Part shown: piece after piece, positions 37,989 through 46,321 of the stretch | Layout of the letters: every line of letters starts with the position of its first letter | How positions within the stretch are numbered: position 1 is the first letter of the stretch | Origin: CBDFNC01 sp965249895 | Lineage (GTDB): Bacteria; Pseudomonadota; Gammaproteobacteria; Enterobacterales; CBDFNC01 | Assembly: GCA_965249895.1 (NCBI GenBank) | Contig: CBDFNC010000003.1 | Span: 62,001-126,000, forward strand | DNA length: 64,000 nucleotides | Direction of reading: 5' to 3' | The notes under the pieces: model-generated | What the model was told of the DNA's origin: nothing | Database searches by the model: none | What the model saw: only the letters and a program-made list of their open reading frames with translations | Made by a program: the position numbers and the translations under genes

Positions 37989-38065
37989 CGGTGATTAGCG
38001 CAACGTTAGTAGCGCATTGTGGGTCTGGAAATAGCGGACCAGAGGTTACACTCTGAAGGACACAA
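37989..38065 (+). pseudogene. Degenerate tRNA-Pro copy
   Basis: Shares CGGTGATTAGCGCA and TAGTAGCGCAT with the intact tRNA-Pro that starts 97 bp further on, but its anticodon and T arms no longer match; only fragments such as GGACCAGAGG remain. It lies between the promoter and the first functional tRNA, so it is transcribed as leader. Confidence 0.7.
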
Positions 38066-38085
38066 TAATTATCCGTAAGATGTAT

Positions 38086-38162
<77 letters not shown>

Positions 38163-38167
38163 ACTAT

Positions 38168-38243
38168 TCCTCCTTAGCTCAGCTGGTAGAGCGACGGACT
38201 GTTAATCCGCAGGTCGCTGGTTCAATCCCAGCAGGAGGAGCCA
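38168..38243 (+). tRNA. tRNA-Asn (GTT)
   Basis: 76 nt with encoded CCA. Acceptor TCCTCCT/AGGAGGA, anticodon GTT in CGGACTGTTAATCCG, T arm GCTGGTTCAATCCCAGC. Confidence 0.95.
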
Positions 38244-38264
38244 AATTAAATAGCCGAAAGGCTG

Positions 38265-38344
38265 GCATTCTTGCTCAGGTAGAGCGACGAACCGTACCCT
38301 TAATCAGGCACAGGTCGTTGGCTCAATCACAGCAGGAGGAGCCA
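38265..38344 (+). pseudogene. Degenerate tRNA-Asn copy
   Basis: Contains GGTAGAGCGACG, ACAGGTCG, GGCTCAATCACAGCAGGAGG and the CCA end of tRNA-Asn, but the acceptor 5' strand and the anticodon arm are destroyed. It directly follows the intact tRNA-Asn. Confidence 0.8.
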
Positions 38345-38375
38345 ATTTTGAGACTACACGCTAGTCTCAGATGAT

Positions 38376-38460
38376 GCGGAAGTGGCGGAATTGGTAGACG
38401 CGCTAGATTTAGGTTCTAGTATCGCAAGGTGTGAGAGTTCAAGTCTCTCCTTCCGCACCA
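38376..38460 (+). tRNA. tRNA-Leu (TAG)
   Basis: 85 nt class II tRNA with encoded CCA. Acceptor GCGGAAG/CTTCCGC, anticodon TAG in CTAGATTTAGGTTCTAG, variable arm TATCGCAAGGTG, T arm GAGAGTTCAAGTCTC. Confidence 0.95.
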
Positions 38461-38470
38461 TTATCGAATT

Positions 38471-38561
38471 GGAGGGGTGGCAGAGTGGTCGAATGCACCG
38501 GTCTTGAAAACCGGCGTGGGTTTATAGCCCACCGAGAGTTCAAATCTCTCCTCCTCCGCCA
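38471..38561 (+). tRNA. tRNA-Ser (TGA)
   Basis: 91 nt class II tRNA with encoded CCA. Acceptor GGAGGGG, anticodon TGA in CCGGTCTTGAAAACCGG, long variable arm CGTGGGTTTATAGCCCACC, T arm GAGAGTTCAAATCTC. Confidence 0.95.
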
Positions 38562-38619
38562 TATTAGGTTGTCATAGAGTGACAAATAGAGCTCGCATTA
38601 CTCTCCTAAGTAAAATGCA

Positions 38620-38642
38620 GTGGATATTTTATATCCACTTTT
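38620..38642 (+). terminator. Possible terminator after the first tRNA block
   Basis: GTGGATAT/ATATCCAC stem with a 3-nt loop followed by TTTT, 58 bp after tRNA-Ser. It directly precedes the tRNA-Gln repeat array; if it ends transcription, the second block needs its own promoter, which I cannot see clearly. Confidence 0.6.
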
Positions 38643-38645
38643 AAC

Positions 38646-39016
38646 TGGGTATCGCTAAGCGGTAAGGCAGAAGTGAGAGCTTTGATCTCACTATTGATGC
38701 TGAGGTTCACTACCTAACCAGAAATAGTGAATATAACTGGGGTATCGCCAAGCGGTAAGGCAGAAGTGAGAGCTTTGATCTCACTATTGATGCTGAGGTT
38801 CACTACCTAACCAGAAATAGTGAATATAACTGGGGTATCGCCAAGCGGTAAGGCAGAAGTGAGAGCTTTGATCTCACTATTGATGCTGAGGTTCACTACC
38901 TAACCAGAAATAGTGAATATAACTGGGGTATCGCCAAGCGGTAAGGCAGAAGTAGGAGCTTTGATCTCACTATTAATGCTGAGGTTCACTACCTGACCAG
39001 AAATAGTGAATATAAC
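38646..39016 (+). repeat. Four tandem 93-bp repeats derived from tRNA-Gln
   Basis: Units start at 38646, 38738, 38831 and 38924 (the first is 92 bp). Each begins with the exact 5' third of the downstream tRNA-Gln (TGGGGTATCGCCAAGCGGTA and AGGCA; the first unit has changes). It then diverges into a different anticodon/T-arm region shared by all four units. Inside each unit AGTGAGA and TCTCACT can pair around GCTTTGA, or alternatively CACTATT with AATAGTG. The period equals a 75-nt tRNA plus an 18-nt spacer. The units are nearly identical to each other yet clearly not functional tRNA-Gln. Confidence 0.9.
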
Positions 39017-39091
39017 TGGGGTATCGCCAAGCGGTAAGGCAGCGGGTTTTGATCTCGCCATTCTGAGGTTCAAATCCTCATACCCCAGCCA
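39017..39091 (+). tRNA. tRNA-Gln (TTG)
   Basis: 75 nt with encoded CCA. Acceptor TGGGGTA/TACCCCA, anticodon TTG in GCGGGTTTTGATCTCGC, T arm TGAGGTTCAAATCCTCA. It is the only intact Gln tRNA in the array. Confidence 0.95.
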
Positions 39092-39158
39092 CATACAACT
39101 TATTGAAATTTTCAGTAAGTTAAATAGAAATAACTAACAGTTTTTTCTATCACAATTT

Positions 39159-39242
39159 GGAGGGGTTCCCGAGTGGCCAAAGGGATCAGACTGTAAATCT
39201 GACGCGTAAGCTTCGGTGGTTCGAATCCACCTCCCTCCACCA
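39159..39242 (+). tRNA. tRNA-Tyr (GTA)
   Basis: 84 nt class II tRNA with encoded CCA. Acceptor GGAGGGG, anticodon GTA in CAGACTGTAAATCTG, variable arm, T arm GGTGGTTCGAATCCACC. Confidence 0.95.
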
Positions 39243-39256
39243 TTTTTATATATCCC

Positions 39257-39349
39257 GGTGAGGTGGCCGAGTGGCCGAAGGCGCTCCCCTGCTAAGGGAG
39301 TATAGGGTTTGTAGCCCTATCGAGGGTTCAAATCCCTCCTTCACCGCCA
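39257..39349 (+). tRNA. tRNA-Ser (GCT)
   Basis: 93 nt class II tRNA with encoded CCA. Acceptor GGTGAGG, anticodon GCT in TCCCCTGCTAAGGGA, long variable arm TATAGGGTTTGTAGCCCTA, T arm GAGGGTTCAAATCCCTC. Confidence 0.95.
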
Positions 39350-39569
39350 TATTCATTCCAAATTTCTTCCTGTTAAAAACTTCATTTTCCCATATCTAAA
39401 AACAAAACATAGCAACATCCACACTATTGACTGGTTTATCGCCACTTTTTGTTAAAAACATCTGGCCTTTTAGATGGCTAAAGTGCTAAATTCTGACCTT
39501 TCCTCCAGCTTACCTATGAGGTGAGAGGGGCTAAACAGTTAGTATCGAGATATTTTAAGGAAGTTGGCC

Positions 39570-40682
39570 ATGAAAAAAGTAGGTCTTGTTGGTTGGCGTG
39601 GTATGGTGGGCTCTGTCCTTATGCAACGCATGTCTGAAGAAAACGATTTTGCTCTTATTAATCCTACCTTCTTTACCACCTCACAGGTTGGTTTAGCGGC
39701 TCCAGATATTGGCAAGTCTACCTCTACCCTTAAAGATGCGTTCGATATCAACGAACTGAAAGAGATGGATGTCGTGCTTACCTGTCAGGGCGGCGACTAC
39801 ACCAAAGATGTCTACCCCAAACTAAGAGAATCAGGCTGGGATGGATATTGGATTGATGCAGCCTCCGCATTACGAATGGCTGACGATAGTATTATTGTCC
39901 TCGACCCCGTCAACAAAGAAGGCATTCAACAAGGCTTAAAGGACGGCGTGAAAACTTACGTCGGAGGTAACTGTACTGTTTCCCTTATGCTGATGGCCCT
40001 TGGTGGTCTGTTTGAAAAAGGTCTGGTTGAGTGGGCAACCCCACATACTTATCAGGCAGCTTCCGGTGCCGGCGCACGTAATATGCGCGAACTGATTAAT
40101 CAAATGGGTGTGATTAAGGAATCCGTAGCGGATGAGCTGGCCGATCCAGCATCAGCAATTCTTAAGATCGACCAAAAAGTAGCAGAGAGAATCCGCGCTG
40201 AAGATTTTCCAACTCAGCAGTTTGGCGCCCCGTTAGCTGGCAGCCTGATCCCCTGGATTGATGTGCCACTAGCTTCAGGGCAAAGTAAGGAAGAGTGGAA
40301 AGCACAAGTAGAGGCCAATAAGATCCTGGGACAGAGTGATAACCAGGTGCCAATTGACGGTATTTGTGTTCGTATCGGAGCCATGCGTTGCCATTCCCAG
40401 GCAATTACCCTGAAGCTAACTAAAGATCTGCCAGTTGAAGAGATTGAAGAGATCCTTGCTAGCCATAACGAATGGGTGAAGGTCATTCCTAATAAACGCG
40501 AAATTACCGCTCAAGAACTAAGCCCTGCAAAAGTCACAGGAACCCTAAGCGTGCCTGTTGGCCGAATTCGTAAGCTGACGATGGGTCCTGAGTATATCAG
40601 CGCCTTTACTGTGGGTGACCAATTGTTATGGGGCGCTGCTGAGCCGCTTCGCCGGATGTTGCGCATTCTGCTGGATGCTTAA
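39570..40682 (+). CDS. asd: Aspartate-semialdehyde dehydrogenase
   Basis: 370 residues from ATG 39570, preceded by AAGGAAG seven bases upstream; an in-frame TTG six bases earlier is less likely. Makes aspartate-4-semialdehyde for Lys, Met, Thr and cell-wall diaminopimelate. MKKVGLVGWRGMVGSVLMQRM binds NADP, GGNCTVSLMLMALGG holds the catalytic Cys (about residue 134) and CVRIGAMRCHSQA is the substrate region. Gammaproteobacterial long form. Confidence 0.97.
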   Translation: MKKVGLVGWRGMVGSVLMQRMSEENDFALINPTFFTTSQVGLAAPDIGKSTSTLKDAFDINELKEMDVVLTCQGGDYTKDVYPKLRESGWDGYWIDAASALRMADDSIIVLDPVNKEGIQQGLKDGVKTYVGGNCTVSLMLMALGGLFEKGLVEWATPHTYQAASGAGARNMRELINQMGVIKESVADELADPASAILKIDQKVAERIRAEDFPTQQFGAPLAGSLIPWIDVPLASGQSKEEWKAQVEANKILGQSDNQVPIDGICVRIGAMRCHSQAITLKLTKDLPVEEIEEILASHNEWVKVIPNKREITAQELSPAKVTGTLSVPVGRIRKLTMGPEYISAFTVGDQLLWGAAEPLRRMLRILLDA

Positions 40683-40684
40683 AG

Positions 40685-40710
40685 AAAAAGGCTGCCTCGG
40701 CAGCCTTTTT
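40685..40710. terminator. Bidirectional terminator
   Basis: AAAAAGGCTGCC pairs with GGCAGCCTTTTT around a 2-nt loop; T-runs on both strands end asd and the convergent small gene at 40730. Confidence 0.92.
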
Positions 40711-40729
40711 CATGGTGTGAAAACCAGGA

Positions 40730-40921
40730 CTAATGAATTTCATTTTCTTTATCGGCGGTTGCTGTCGGGCTTATACCATCTAGGTCCATAGAAAAACGCT
40801 TATTCAAACATTCTCGCATTTCTCCGCTGGCATCATTGGCCATTATATCCAACATTAACCGAGTTGCCTTTTGTAAGTTGCCACCTTGAATTTCCCGAAT
40901 ATACTCATCAATCAGTTTCAT
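40730..40921 (-). CDS. Small hypothetical protein (63 aa)
   Basis: Starts at the ATG at 40921 (MKLIDEYIREIQGGNLQKAT), which has ACGGAG eight bases upstream; a longer reading with 24 extra N-terminal residues lacks such a site. Helical, acidic, soluble. No family recognised. It shares the terminator with asd. Confidence 0.6.
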   Translation of the reverse strand: MKLIDEYIREIQGGNLQKATRLMLDIMANDASGEMRECLNKRFSMDLDGISPTATADKENEIH

Positions 40922-41021
40922 GTACAACTCCGTGTATACGCGCAAACAATATAGCAGATGCTTCTTAGTACAATTAATAAAGGCTGTGTACAAACATCTG
41001 CCAGATGCTTAGTTAATCGAC

Positions 41022-41255
41022 TAGCTAGTGTCCATCCTGAAAAGCTATCTTGTCATTCCCTCGCACGAGGGAATCCAGTGGCTTAACCGCGATCACGGAG
41101 CACGCTAAAAGTCACTAGATTGCCAGGCAAGCTGACAATTACTGGATCTTTGGGATAGTAGTTACTAACTTTAGATCTTTTCAAAACGGCAAGTTTCGCG
41201 TTTTAAGAATATGACTGAAGAACGAATGTGTGTGTTTCAGGATGGGCACTAGCTA
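41022..41255. mobile_element. MITE-like element, copy 1
   Basis: Non-coding 234-bp element with terminal inverted repeats: TAGCTAGTGTCCATCCTGAA on the left against the complement of the right end (GGATGGGCACTAGCTA), differing at one position, followed by a shared AAAC/GTTT edge. Its right 70 bp (AACGGCAAGTTTCGCGTTTT, then AAGAATATGACTGAAGAACG) recur almost unchanged at 48788-48853. Confidence 0.8.
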
Positions 41256-41350
41256 TTAATCTAGTTCAGCTTCGCAAAAATATATCTCACCTGAATTACA
41301 GCGCACTACACATAAAGGTTACGGTCATTGTTTTCAATCCGTTGAATAGA

Positions 41351-41956
41351 TTAAACACGATACCTGTGGGCATACTTTCTTTTCCGCCTAAGTTGTCGAC
41401 AAAGCCAAGCCATTAAGACTATTCCCGAAAACCAATACAACCAGAATTTTGGGTCGAACACTAAATTAATAAGCTGGCTGGCAACTTCACCTATAGAGGA
41501 ATTTGGTAGCAAATTAGCCTCATATTCCTGAAAATCCACCGCCCCAGTATTCACCGGCAACAACTCTTCTTTGATAGCTTCATATGTAATATTAATTTGG
41601 GCGATTTCATGCTGAACGTCCTGAAATTCTATTTCCAGTTTAGGGCTTTCATAAGGAAATTCGACTTTCCAGATACCTCCATCTACCGCTTCGAAAAGAA
41701 ACATTGCTCTATTGCGCCTTCCTGCGCCTGACTGCTGGTCAGCTGAGCTATGCGCTTTGCTCTTAAAATCGAATTGTAATAGAGCTAACAAATTGGCACT
41801 TTCTTCTTCCAGCTTTTCCAATGCAAAGGCACCCAAGCCACGATTACCAGAGCTAAGGATCGGCTCAAGGCCAACAATTCCTATCCCTTGTATAGGCTCA
41901 GCAACGCAACAAGCTGTAAAATGAAAAACGGCAATAAAAGCTATTCCCCGGTTCAT
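41351..41956 (-). CDS. Secreted, C-terminally membrane-anchored protein
   Basis: 201 residues from ATG 41956, which has GGAGG eight bases upstream; the earlier in-frame start is poorer. Residues 1-19 form a signal peptide (MNRGIAFIAVFHFTACCVAE). The mature domain (about 20-170) is acidic and strand-rich. A single membrane helix, FWLYWFSGIVLMAWL, and a basic RRKRK tail follow, so the bulk faces the periplasm. No family recognised. Confidence 0.65.
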   Translation of the reverse strand: MNRGIAFIAVFHFTACCVAEPIQGIGIVGLEPILSSGNRGLGAFALEKLEEESANLLALLQFDFKSKAHSSADQQSGAGRRNRAMFLFEAVDGGIWKVEFPYESPKLEIEFQDVQHEIAQINITYEAIKEELLPVNTGAVDFQEYEANLLPNSSIGEVASQLINLVFDPKFWLYWFSGIVLMAWLCRQLRRKRKYAHRYRV

Positions 41957-42125
41957 CCTTAAACCTCCAAGTTGCATTTCATCTGGCTAATCGAGCAACC
42001 AAGCTTAACTAGTTATTATTTTTCATAGTGTTAGCTTATAAATTTTATAAATTTTTATTGAGCTAACTAGTAAGTTCCACCCTTAAACATTTTCTAAGCA
42101 TAGCCGTTACCCTTTACTTTAACCG

Positions 42126-42668
42126 GTGTTTGCAGGCAAACTTTCTCTTTTGGCTGAGATGGCCCCTATGTTTATCTTTGAGTGCCAGGGTTTTAAAGGC
42201 GAGAAAGCAACTATCAAAGTAGCCTCATTATATTGGACCGACGTAGGTCAGGTGAGCTTCGATTGTAATGATGATGGTTTCGCTTTGTTGCTTCTCACAA
42301 ACTGCCGCAGCGATTCCGCTGGTTTTTTCAATTTGCTGGCGGGAAGTAAACCCTTATGGGTCGAGCAGTGGCTAGAATACCTGGAAGAAACTGGAGAGTT
42401 GAAAAAACTGACTTCCAAGGCCCTGGAGTATCAGGAGGAAAAATACCCAGAGCTGCTGCAACTTAATGATGAAACAGCAACCCAGCTGCTGGACCTGGTA
42501 TATCAGGTAGGAGGATTTAACCGGCTTCAAATCACCCGCTACCTTAAGAACCGGAATAACCTCACCTATATGTCCACTAAGTACAGCCAGGAAGATCTGA
42601 CCCGTTACCGTCAGTTAGGAGAGACCATAAACTTTATCCGCAAACTAAAGACTCAGCGGGAGTCATAA
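42126..42668 (+). CDS. Hypothetical protein (about 165-180 aa)
   Basis: The long reading uses GTG at 42126; ATG at 42159 (MAPMFIFECQGFKGEKATIK) is a reasonable alternative and neither has a strong ribosome binding site. Soluble; the second half is helical with TKYSQEDLTRYRQLGETINF. No family recognised. Convergent with the cvfB-like gene. Confidence 0.6.
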   Translation: MFAGKLSLLAEMAPMFIFECQGFKGEKATIKVASLYWTDVGQVSFDCNDDGFALLLLTNCRSDSAGFFNLLAGSKPLWVEQWLEYLEETGELKKLTSKALEYQEEKYPELLQLNDETATQLLDLVYQVGGFNRLQITRYLKNRNNLTYMSTKYSQEDLTRYRQLGETINFIRKLKTQRES

Positions 42669-42677
42669 CTCACAGAG

Positions 42678-43508
42678 CTACTTTAATTTGATCCCGTCAG
42701 CCTGAATATCTATTAGCCCCTGCTTGTAGAGCCCACCTATGGTGCGTTTAAATACTTTTTTACTGACGCCAAATGCTGATGCAATTGCCTGTGGAGAGCT
42801 TTTATCGTTAATCGGACTAAAGCCATCACGCTGCTGCAAATGTGTCAGCACTTTTTCTGCCAGCTCATCAACTTGCTCATGGCTTGCTCTTTGCAAAGCC
42901 AAATCGATACGCTGATCTTCTCGTACCCTTTTAACAAACCCTTTGATTTTATCGCCCACTCTCAATGGCTTAAATACTTCATTTTGATAAATGACACCCC
43001 AATGAGTATTGTCGACTATCGCTTTGAAACCCAAGTCGGTGCGCTGGGCTACTATGATGTCTACTTCCTGATCGGATTTAAACCTCAATTGCTTCTTATC
43101 AAGAAAACGATCAAGCTTAGACGATGCCGCAATTCTCTGGCTTTGAGGGTCAACATATAAATACACAAGGTAACTACGACCCTGCTGCATTGGCTTTTGT
43201 TGCTGATTAAAGGGCACCAGTAAATCTTTATCTAATCCCCAGTCCAGAAATGCACCGTACGCCGTCAGCTCAATCACTTTAAGGGAGGTGAAATCACCGA
43301 CCTTTGCAAATGGCGTTTGTGTCGTCGCTATCAGCTGATCTTCGGAATCCAGATAAAGAAAGACATCGAGTTTTTCACCCACTTCATATTGCTGCGGCAG
43401 AAATTTTGTGGGCAGGAGAATCTCCCCTAAGTCGCCACCATCCAGGTAAACACCAAAGTCCACCTCTTTTACTATTTCCAGTTGGTTAAACTGACCTATC
43501 TCTGCCAT
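42678..43508 (-). CDS. S1 RNA-binding-like protein, CvfB/YitL family
   Basis: 276 residues with three S1-type beta-barrel repeats and a C-terminal winged helix. The first repeat is FGVYLDGGDLGEILLPTKFL, the second TAYGAFLDWGLDKDLLVP, the third IKGFVKRVREDQRIDLALQ; ASAFGVSKKVFKRTIGGLYK is the winged helix. CvfB relatives bind RNA and affect virulence-gene or stress expression in other bacteria; here only RNA binding is inferred. Confidence 0.88.
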   Translation of the reverse strand: MAEIGQFNQLEIVKEVDFGVYLDGGDLGEILLPTKFLPQQYEVGEKLDVFLYLDSEDQLIATTQTPFAKVGDFTSLKVIELTAYGAFLDWGLDKDLLVPFNQQQKPMQQGRSYLVYLYVDPQSQRIAASSKLDRFLDKKQLRFKSDQEVDIIVAQRTDLGFKAIVDNTHWGVIYQNEVFKPLRVGDKIKGFVKRVREDQRIDLALQRASHEQVDELAEKVLTHLQQRDGFSPINDKSSPQAIASAFGVSKKVFKRTIGGLYKQGLIDIQADGIKLK

Positions 43509-43565
43509 TTGATTATCACTCTATTCAATAAGTGGCTTACCGCCACGATCCATGGAGATTATAAA

Positions 43566-44156
43566 CTAATTCGAAGGATTTACTTCCAAAGATAAAACCC
43601 GCACATGCTCAATAAGCTGGGGGAAAAAAGCCAAAAATGCTGACTCCAGAGAGGCATAGTGAAAAGTAACTTCTTCCAGGGCTCCAACGTAATCATTTTT
43701 AAACCTTATCCTGCTTGCGATACCGTCTAGTGCCCGTCCCACCCCCGCCAAGTCCTCGTATGCACCAAGCCAGTTATCCCGGCTCATAAGGGCCACTACG
43801 TGCTGCATTCGTGCTGGCATCATAGCCTGATGTGAGGCCAGATCCCCATAACAAGACTGAATAAAAATCTGAGGCTCCTCCGAACAATAATTGGACCAGT
43901 GTTTTAGCAAGAAATGATCGAATAATACATCCAGGATAATCCCGGAAAAACGTCGTCTTTGTCTTGAAAATAGTGGTTTCAACTGGGTAATCAAAGAGTG
44001 GTTATCCGTAAATTTATCCACGGCTTTATGGTTCTCTATACCCAGCAGCACAGCATCGGGAAGCTTGCTTCTGTCCCCTTTAAAGTCCCCCATCAAATTA
44101 CCCAGCCGTGATAACGGATTATCCTGTGCCAATAAAAGGTGGGCCAGATAATTCAA
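43566..44156 (-). CDS. acpH: Acyl carrier protein phosphodiesterase
   Basis: 196 residues starting MNYLAHLLLAQDNPLSRLGN, with GDFKGDRSKLPDAVLLGIEN and HKAVDKFTDNH, and SGIILDVLFDHFLLKHW: the HD-type metal site pattern of AcpH, which removes the 4'-phosphopantetheine arm from acyl carrier protein. Length and start agree with E. coli AcpH (YajB). Confidence 0.93.
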   Translation of the reverse strand: MNYLAHLLLAQDNPLSRLGNLMGDFKGDRSKLPDAVLLGIENHKAVDKFTDNHSLITQLKPLFSRQRRRFSGIILDVLFDHFLLKHWSNYCSEEPQIFIQSCYGDLASHQAMMPARMQHVVALMSRDNWLGAYEDLAGVGRALDGIASRIRFKNDYVGALEEVTFHYASLESAFLAFFPQLIEHVRVLSLEVNPSN

Positions 44157-44499
44157 AGGAACTCCATCAATGGGAAAACGAGCTGATCACAGTGTATCTG
44201 AGTTTGCTAACTATCCCAGGGATAGCCGCACATATGGAGTGCAGAGGCCTCAATACTACGCAAACTGGGCATTCCAACAATCCTTACCGCCTGTTGGCTA
44301 GGTGTACTTTACTGTTGATCAGCGGTTGCTAGGCCGCCGACTCATTTTGCTATACGAAGTTAGGTAGCGGTAGTGTCGATAAAAACTGTTCCGATACTGC
44401 TTATGTCTATCAGAGAGCGGTTTCTCTGATGTTCACTCCCAGAGCCTGCCAGGTGGTACGTCGCTATCTGTTCGCCTTTGCTTTCGGAGTTACAGGAAT
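44157..44499. other. Intergenic region
   Basis: About 340 bp between acpH and the cysB stop. No gene, RNA or convincing hairpin recognised; it must contain the acpH promoter. Confidence 0.5.
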
Positions 44500-45474
44500 T
44501 TAATACACAGGCAGGTCTTTTTCGGCAAACATTTTTTCTATCTCGGCAGGATTATTGGCGAAGCAAGCTTCCTGAACCACGGCTTTGGTTAAATGTGGCG
44601 CGAATTGTTCAATAAAATCGTACATATAGCTTTGCAGAAAGATGCCTTTTTTGAAAAATATAGTTGCGCTACTTGGCTTAAATAAATGACTCGCATCTAT
44701 AACCACCAGACCCTGATGAGTCTGATCTTTGGCCGACAGTGAGGAAATAATCCCTATGCCAAATCCCAGACCCACATAGGTTTTGACCACGTCGGCATCC
44801 GTGGCTGTCATTGAAATTTTAGGGGCTAATCCAGCGTTGTTAAACGCCTCATCCTGGGTTTCACGGCCTGTGGCCCCCAGATCATAAGTCACGATAGAGT
44901 ACTCGGCCAACTGGGCCAGAGTCGGTTTATCAATCTTGCTTAAGGCGTGATCTTTAGGCACAACCAGTGACAGGTTCCAAAGGTAACAGGGCAGTTTAAC
45001 CAAATCACTGTCTGGCGACAGAGATTGTGCCACGATGGAAAAATCTGAATACCCTTTAGGGATTGCCTGACTTATCTGTTGTGGCGCAGTCTGAAACATA
45101 TGAAGCGCAATTTTTGGGTATTTTTCAACAAAATAACTAATAACTGAAGGTAAGATATAACGAGCTATGGTTTGCGTCGTATAGATATTCAGCACACCAG
45201 AGCCTGGATTTCTGAAGTCATTCACTATGCTTTTTATACCATCTACTTTGGTAAGGATTTCGGTAGCACTACGAATAATACTTTGCCCAACAGGCGTAAC
45301 TTGACTGAGATGCTTGCCACTACGTTCAAAAATCTGAACTCCAAGCTCATCTTCCAGCAACCTGACCTGCTTACTGATACCCGGCTGAGACGTATATAAG
45401 CTTTCAGCTGCGGCAGAAATGTTCAGGTTACTATTACAAATTTCGACAATGTATCTTAATTGTTGGAGCTTCAT
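44500..45474 (-). CDS. cysB: LysR-family regulator of cysteine synthesis CysB
   Basis: 324 residues from MKLQQLRYIVEICNSNLNIS, the same length as E. coli CysB; a longer in-frame reading adds 14 residues without support. Helix-turn-helix AAESLYTSQPGISKQVRLLE; the effector domain contains TTQTIARYILP and TDADVVKTYVGLGFGIGI. In relatives it activates sulfate assimilation genes, with N-acetylserine as inducer. Confidence 0.93.
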   Translation of the reverse strand: MKLQQLRYIVEICNSNLNISAAAESLYTSQPGISKQVRLLEDELGVQIFERSGKHLSQVTPVGQSIIRSATEILTKVDGIKSIVNDFRNPGSGVLNIYTTQTIARYILPSVISYFVEKYPKIALHMFQTAPQQISQAIPKGYSDFSIVAQSLSPDSDLVKLPCYLWNLSLVVPKDHALSKIDKPTLAQLAEYSIVTYDLGATGRETQDEAFNNAGLAPKISMTATDADVVKTYVGLGFGIGIISSLSAKDQTHQGLVVIDASHLFKPSSATIFFKKGIFLQSYMYDFIEQFAPHLTKAVVQEACFANNPAEIEKMFAEKDLPVY

Positions 45475-45631
45475 GGTTATCACTACTATCGCTATCGTTG
45501 CAGAACAATGGTACACCTTAGGTGTATCTTATTGAATTAAATAAAGCAAACAGCATAAAGATTTTGAGACCTGCGCAGATCTCCCGGTAAGTTAAATCAT
45601 AGCAAAGTGAGTGTATTCGCACCGAATGTCA

Positions 45632-46315
45632 CTAATTCCGAGGGGGTATTTCCAGTTTATAACCCACCCCATACACAGAGTGGATCCACTCTTCTTCCCC
45701 CCTGAGTTCAGCTACTTTTTTTCTTAGCTTCTTAATGTGGCTGTCTATGGTCCGATCGCTAACCACCCTTTGATCCTGGTACATACGTTCCATCAGCTGA
45801 GGACGGGAAAAAATTCTGCCCAGCTCCTTGCTCATAATGGATAACAACTGGAACTCGACATGGGTCAAATCCAGCACCTGGCCATCCATATGTGTGAGCA
45901 TGGTATTGGCATCTAAAGTTAACCGACTGGACTCGCTTGGTTCGGTATAGTTAAGGCGTCGCATCATTGCTTTGACTCGTGCTACCACCTCCCTCGGGCT
46001 ATAGGGTTTACAGACATAATCGTCTGCCCCCAATTCCAGCCCCAACAGTCTGTCTATTTCATCGACTCTCGCTGTGGTAATGATGATAGGAACATTAGAA
46101 ATAGCGCGTATTTGCTTACACAAGGTCAGACCATCTACATTGGGTAACATTAGGTCCAATAGCACCACGTCAGGTTGATAGGACTTAAAACTGGCCATTG
46201 CCAGACCACCGTCTACGACCTGTTCGCTGGAGATTGCATCGGCTTTCAGGTAATCGACAAGCAGACTCGCAAGCTTAACTTCATCTTCAACAATAAGCAC
46301 TTTCACTGCCATCAT
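45632..46315 (-). CDS. OmpR-family response regulator, BaeR-like
   Basis: 227 residues. Receiver domain with VLIVEDEVKLASLLVDYL and the phospho-acceptor Asp in VVLLDLMLPNVDG, followed by a winged helix (LTHVEFQLLSIMSKELGRIF, then SDRTIDSHIKKLRKKV). Closest in memory to BaeR. The kinase gene lies directly upstream with 6 bp between, so they are one operon. Confidence 0.92.
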   Translation of the reverse strand: MMAVKVLIVEDEVKLASLLVDYLKADAISSEQVVDGGLAMASFKSYQPDVVLLDLMLPNVDGLTLCKQIRAISNVPIIITTARVDEIDRLLGLELGADDYVCKPYSPREVVARVKAMMRRLNYTEPSESSRLTLDANTMLTHMDGQVLDLTHVEFQLLSIMSKELGRIFSRPQLMERMYQDQRVVSDRTIDSHIKKLRKKVAELRGEEEWIHSVYGVGYKLEIPPRN

Positions 46316-46321
46316 ATATCC

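Noticed and set aside
38646..39016. CRISPR array
   Set aside because: The repeats are directly adjacent with no variable spacers, are 93 bp long and derive from tRNA-Gln; no cas genes are near.
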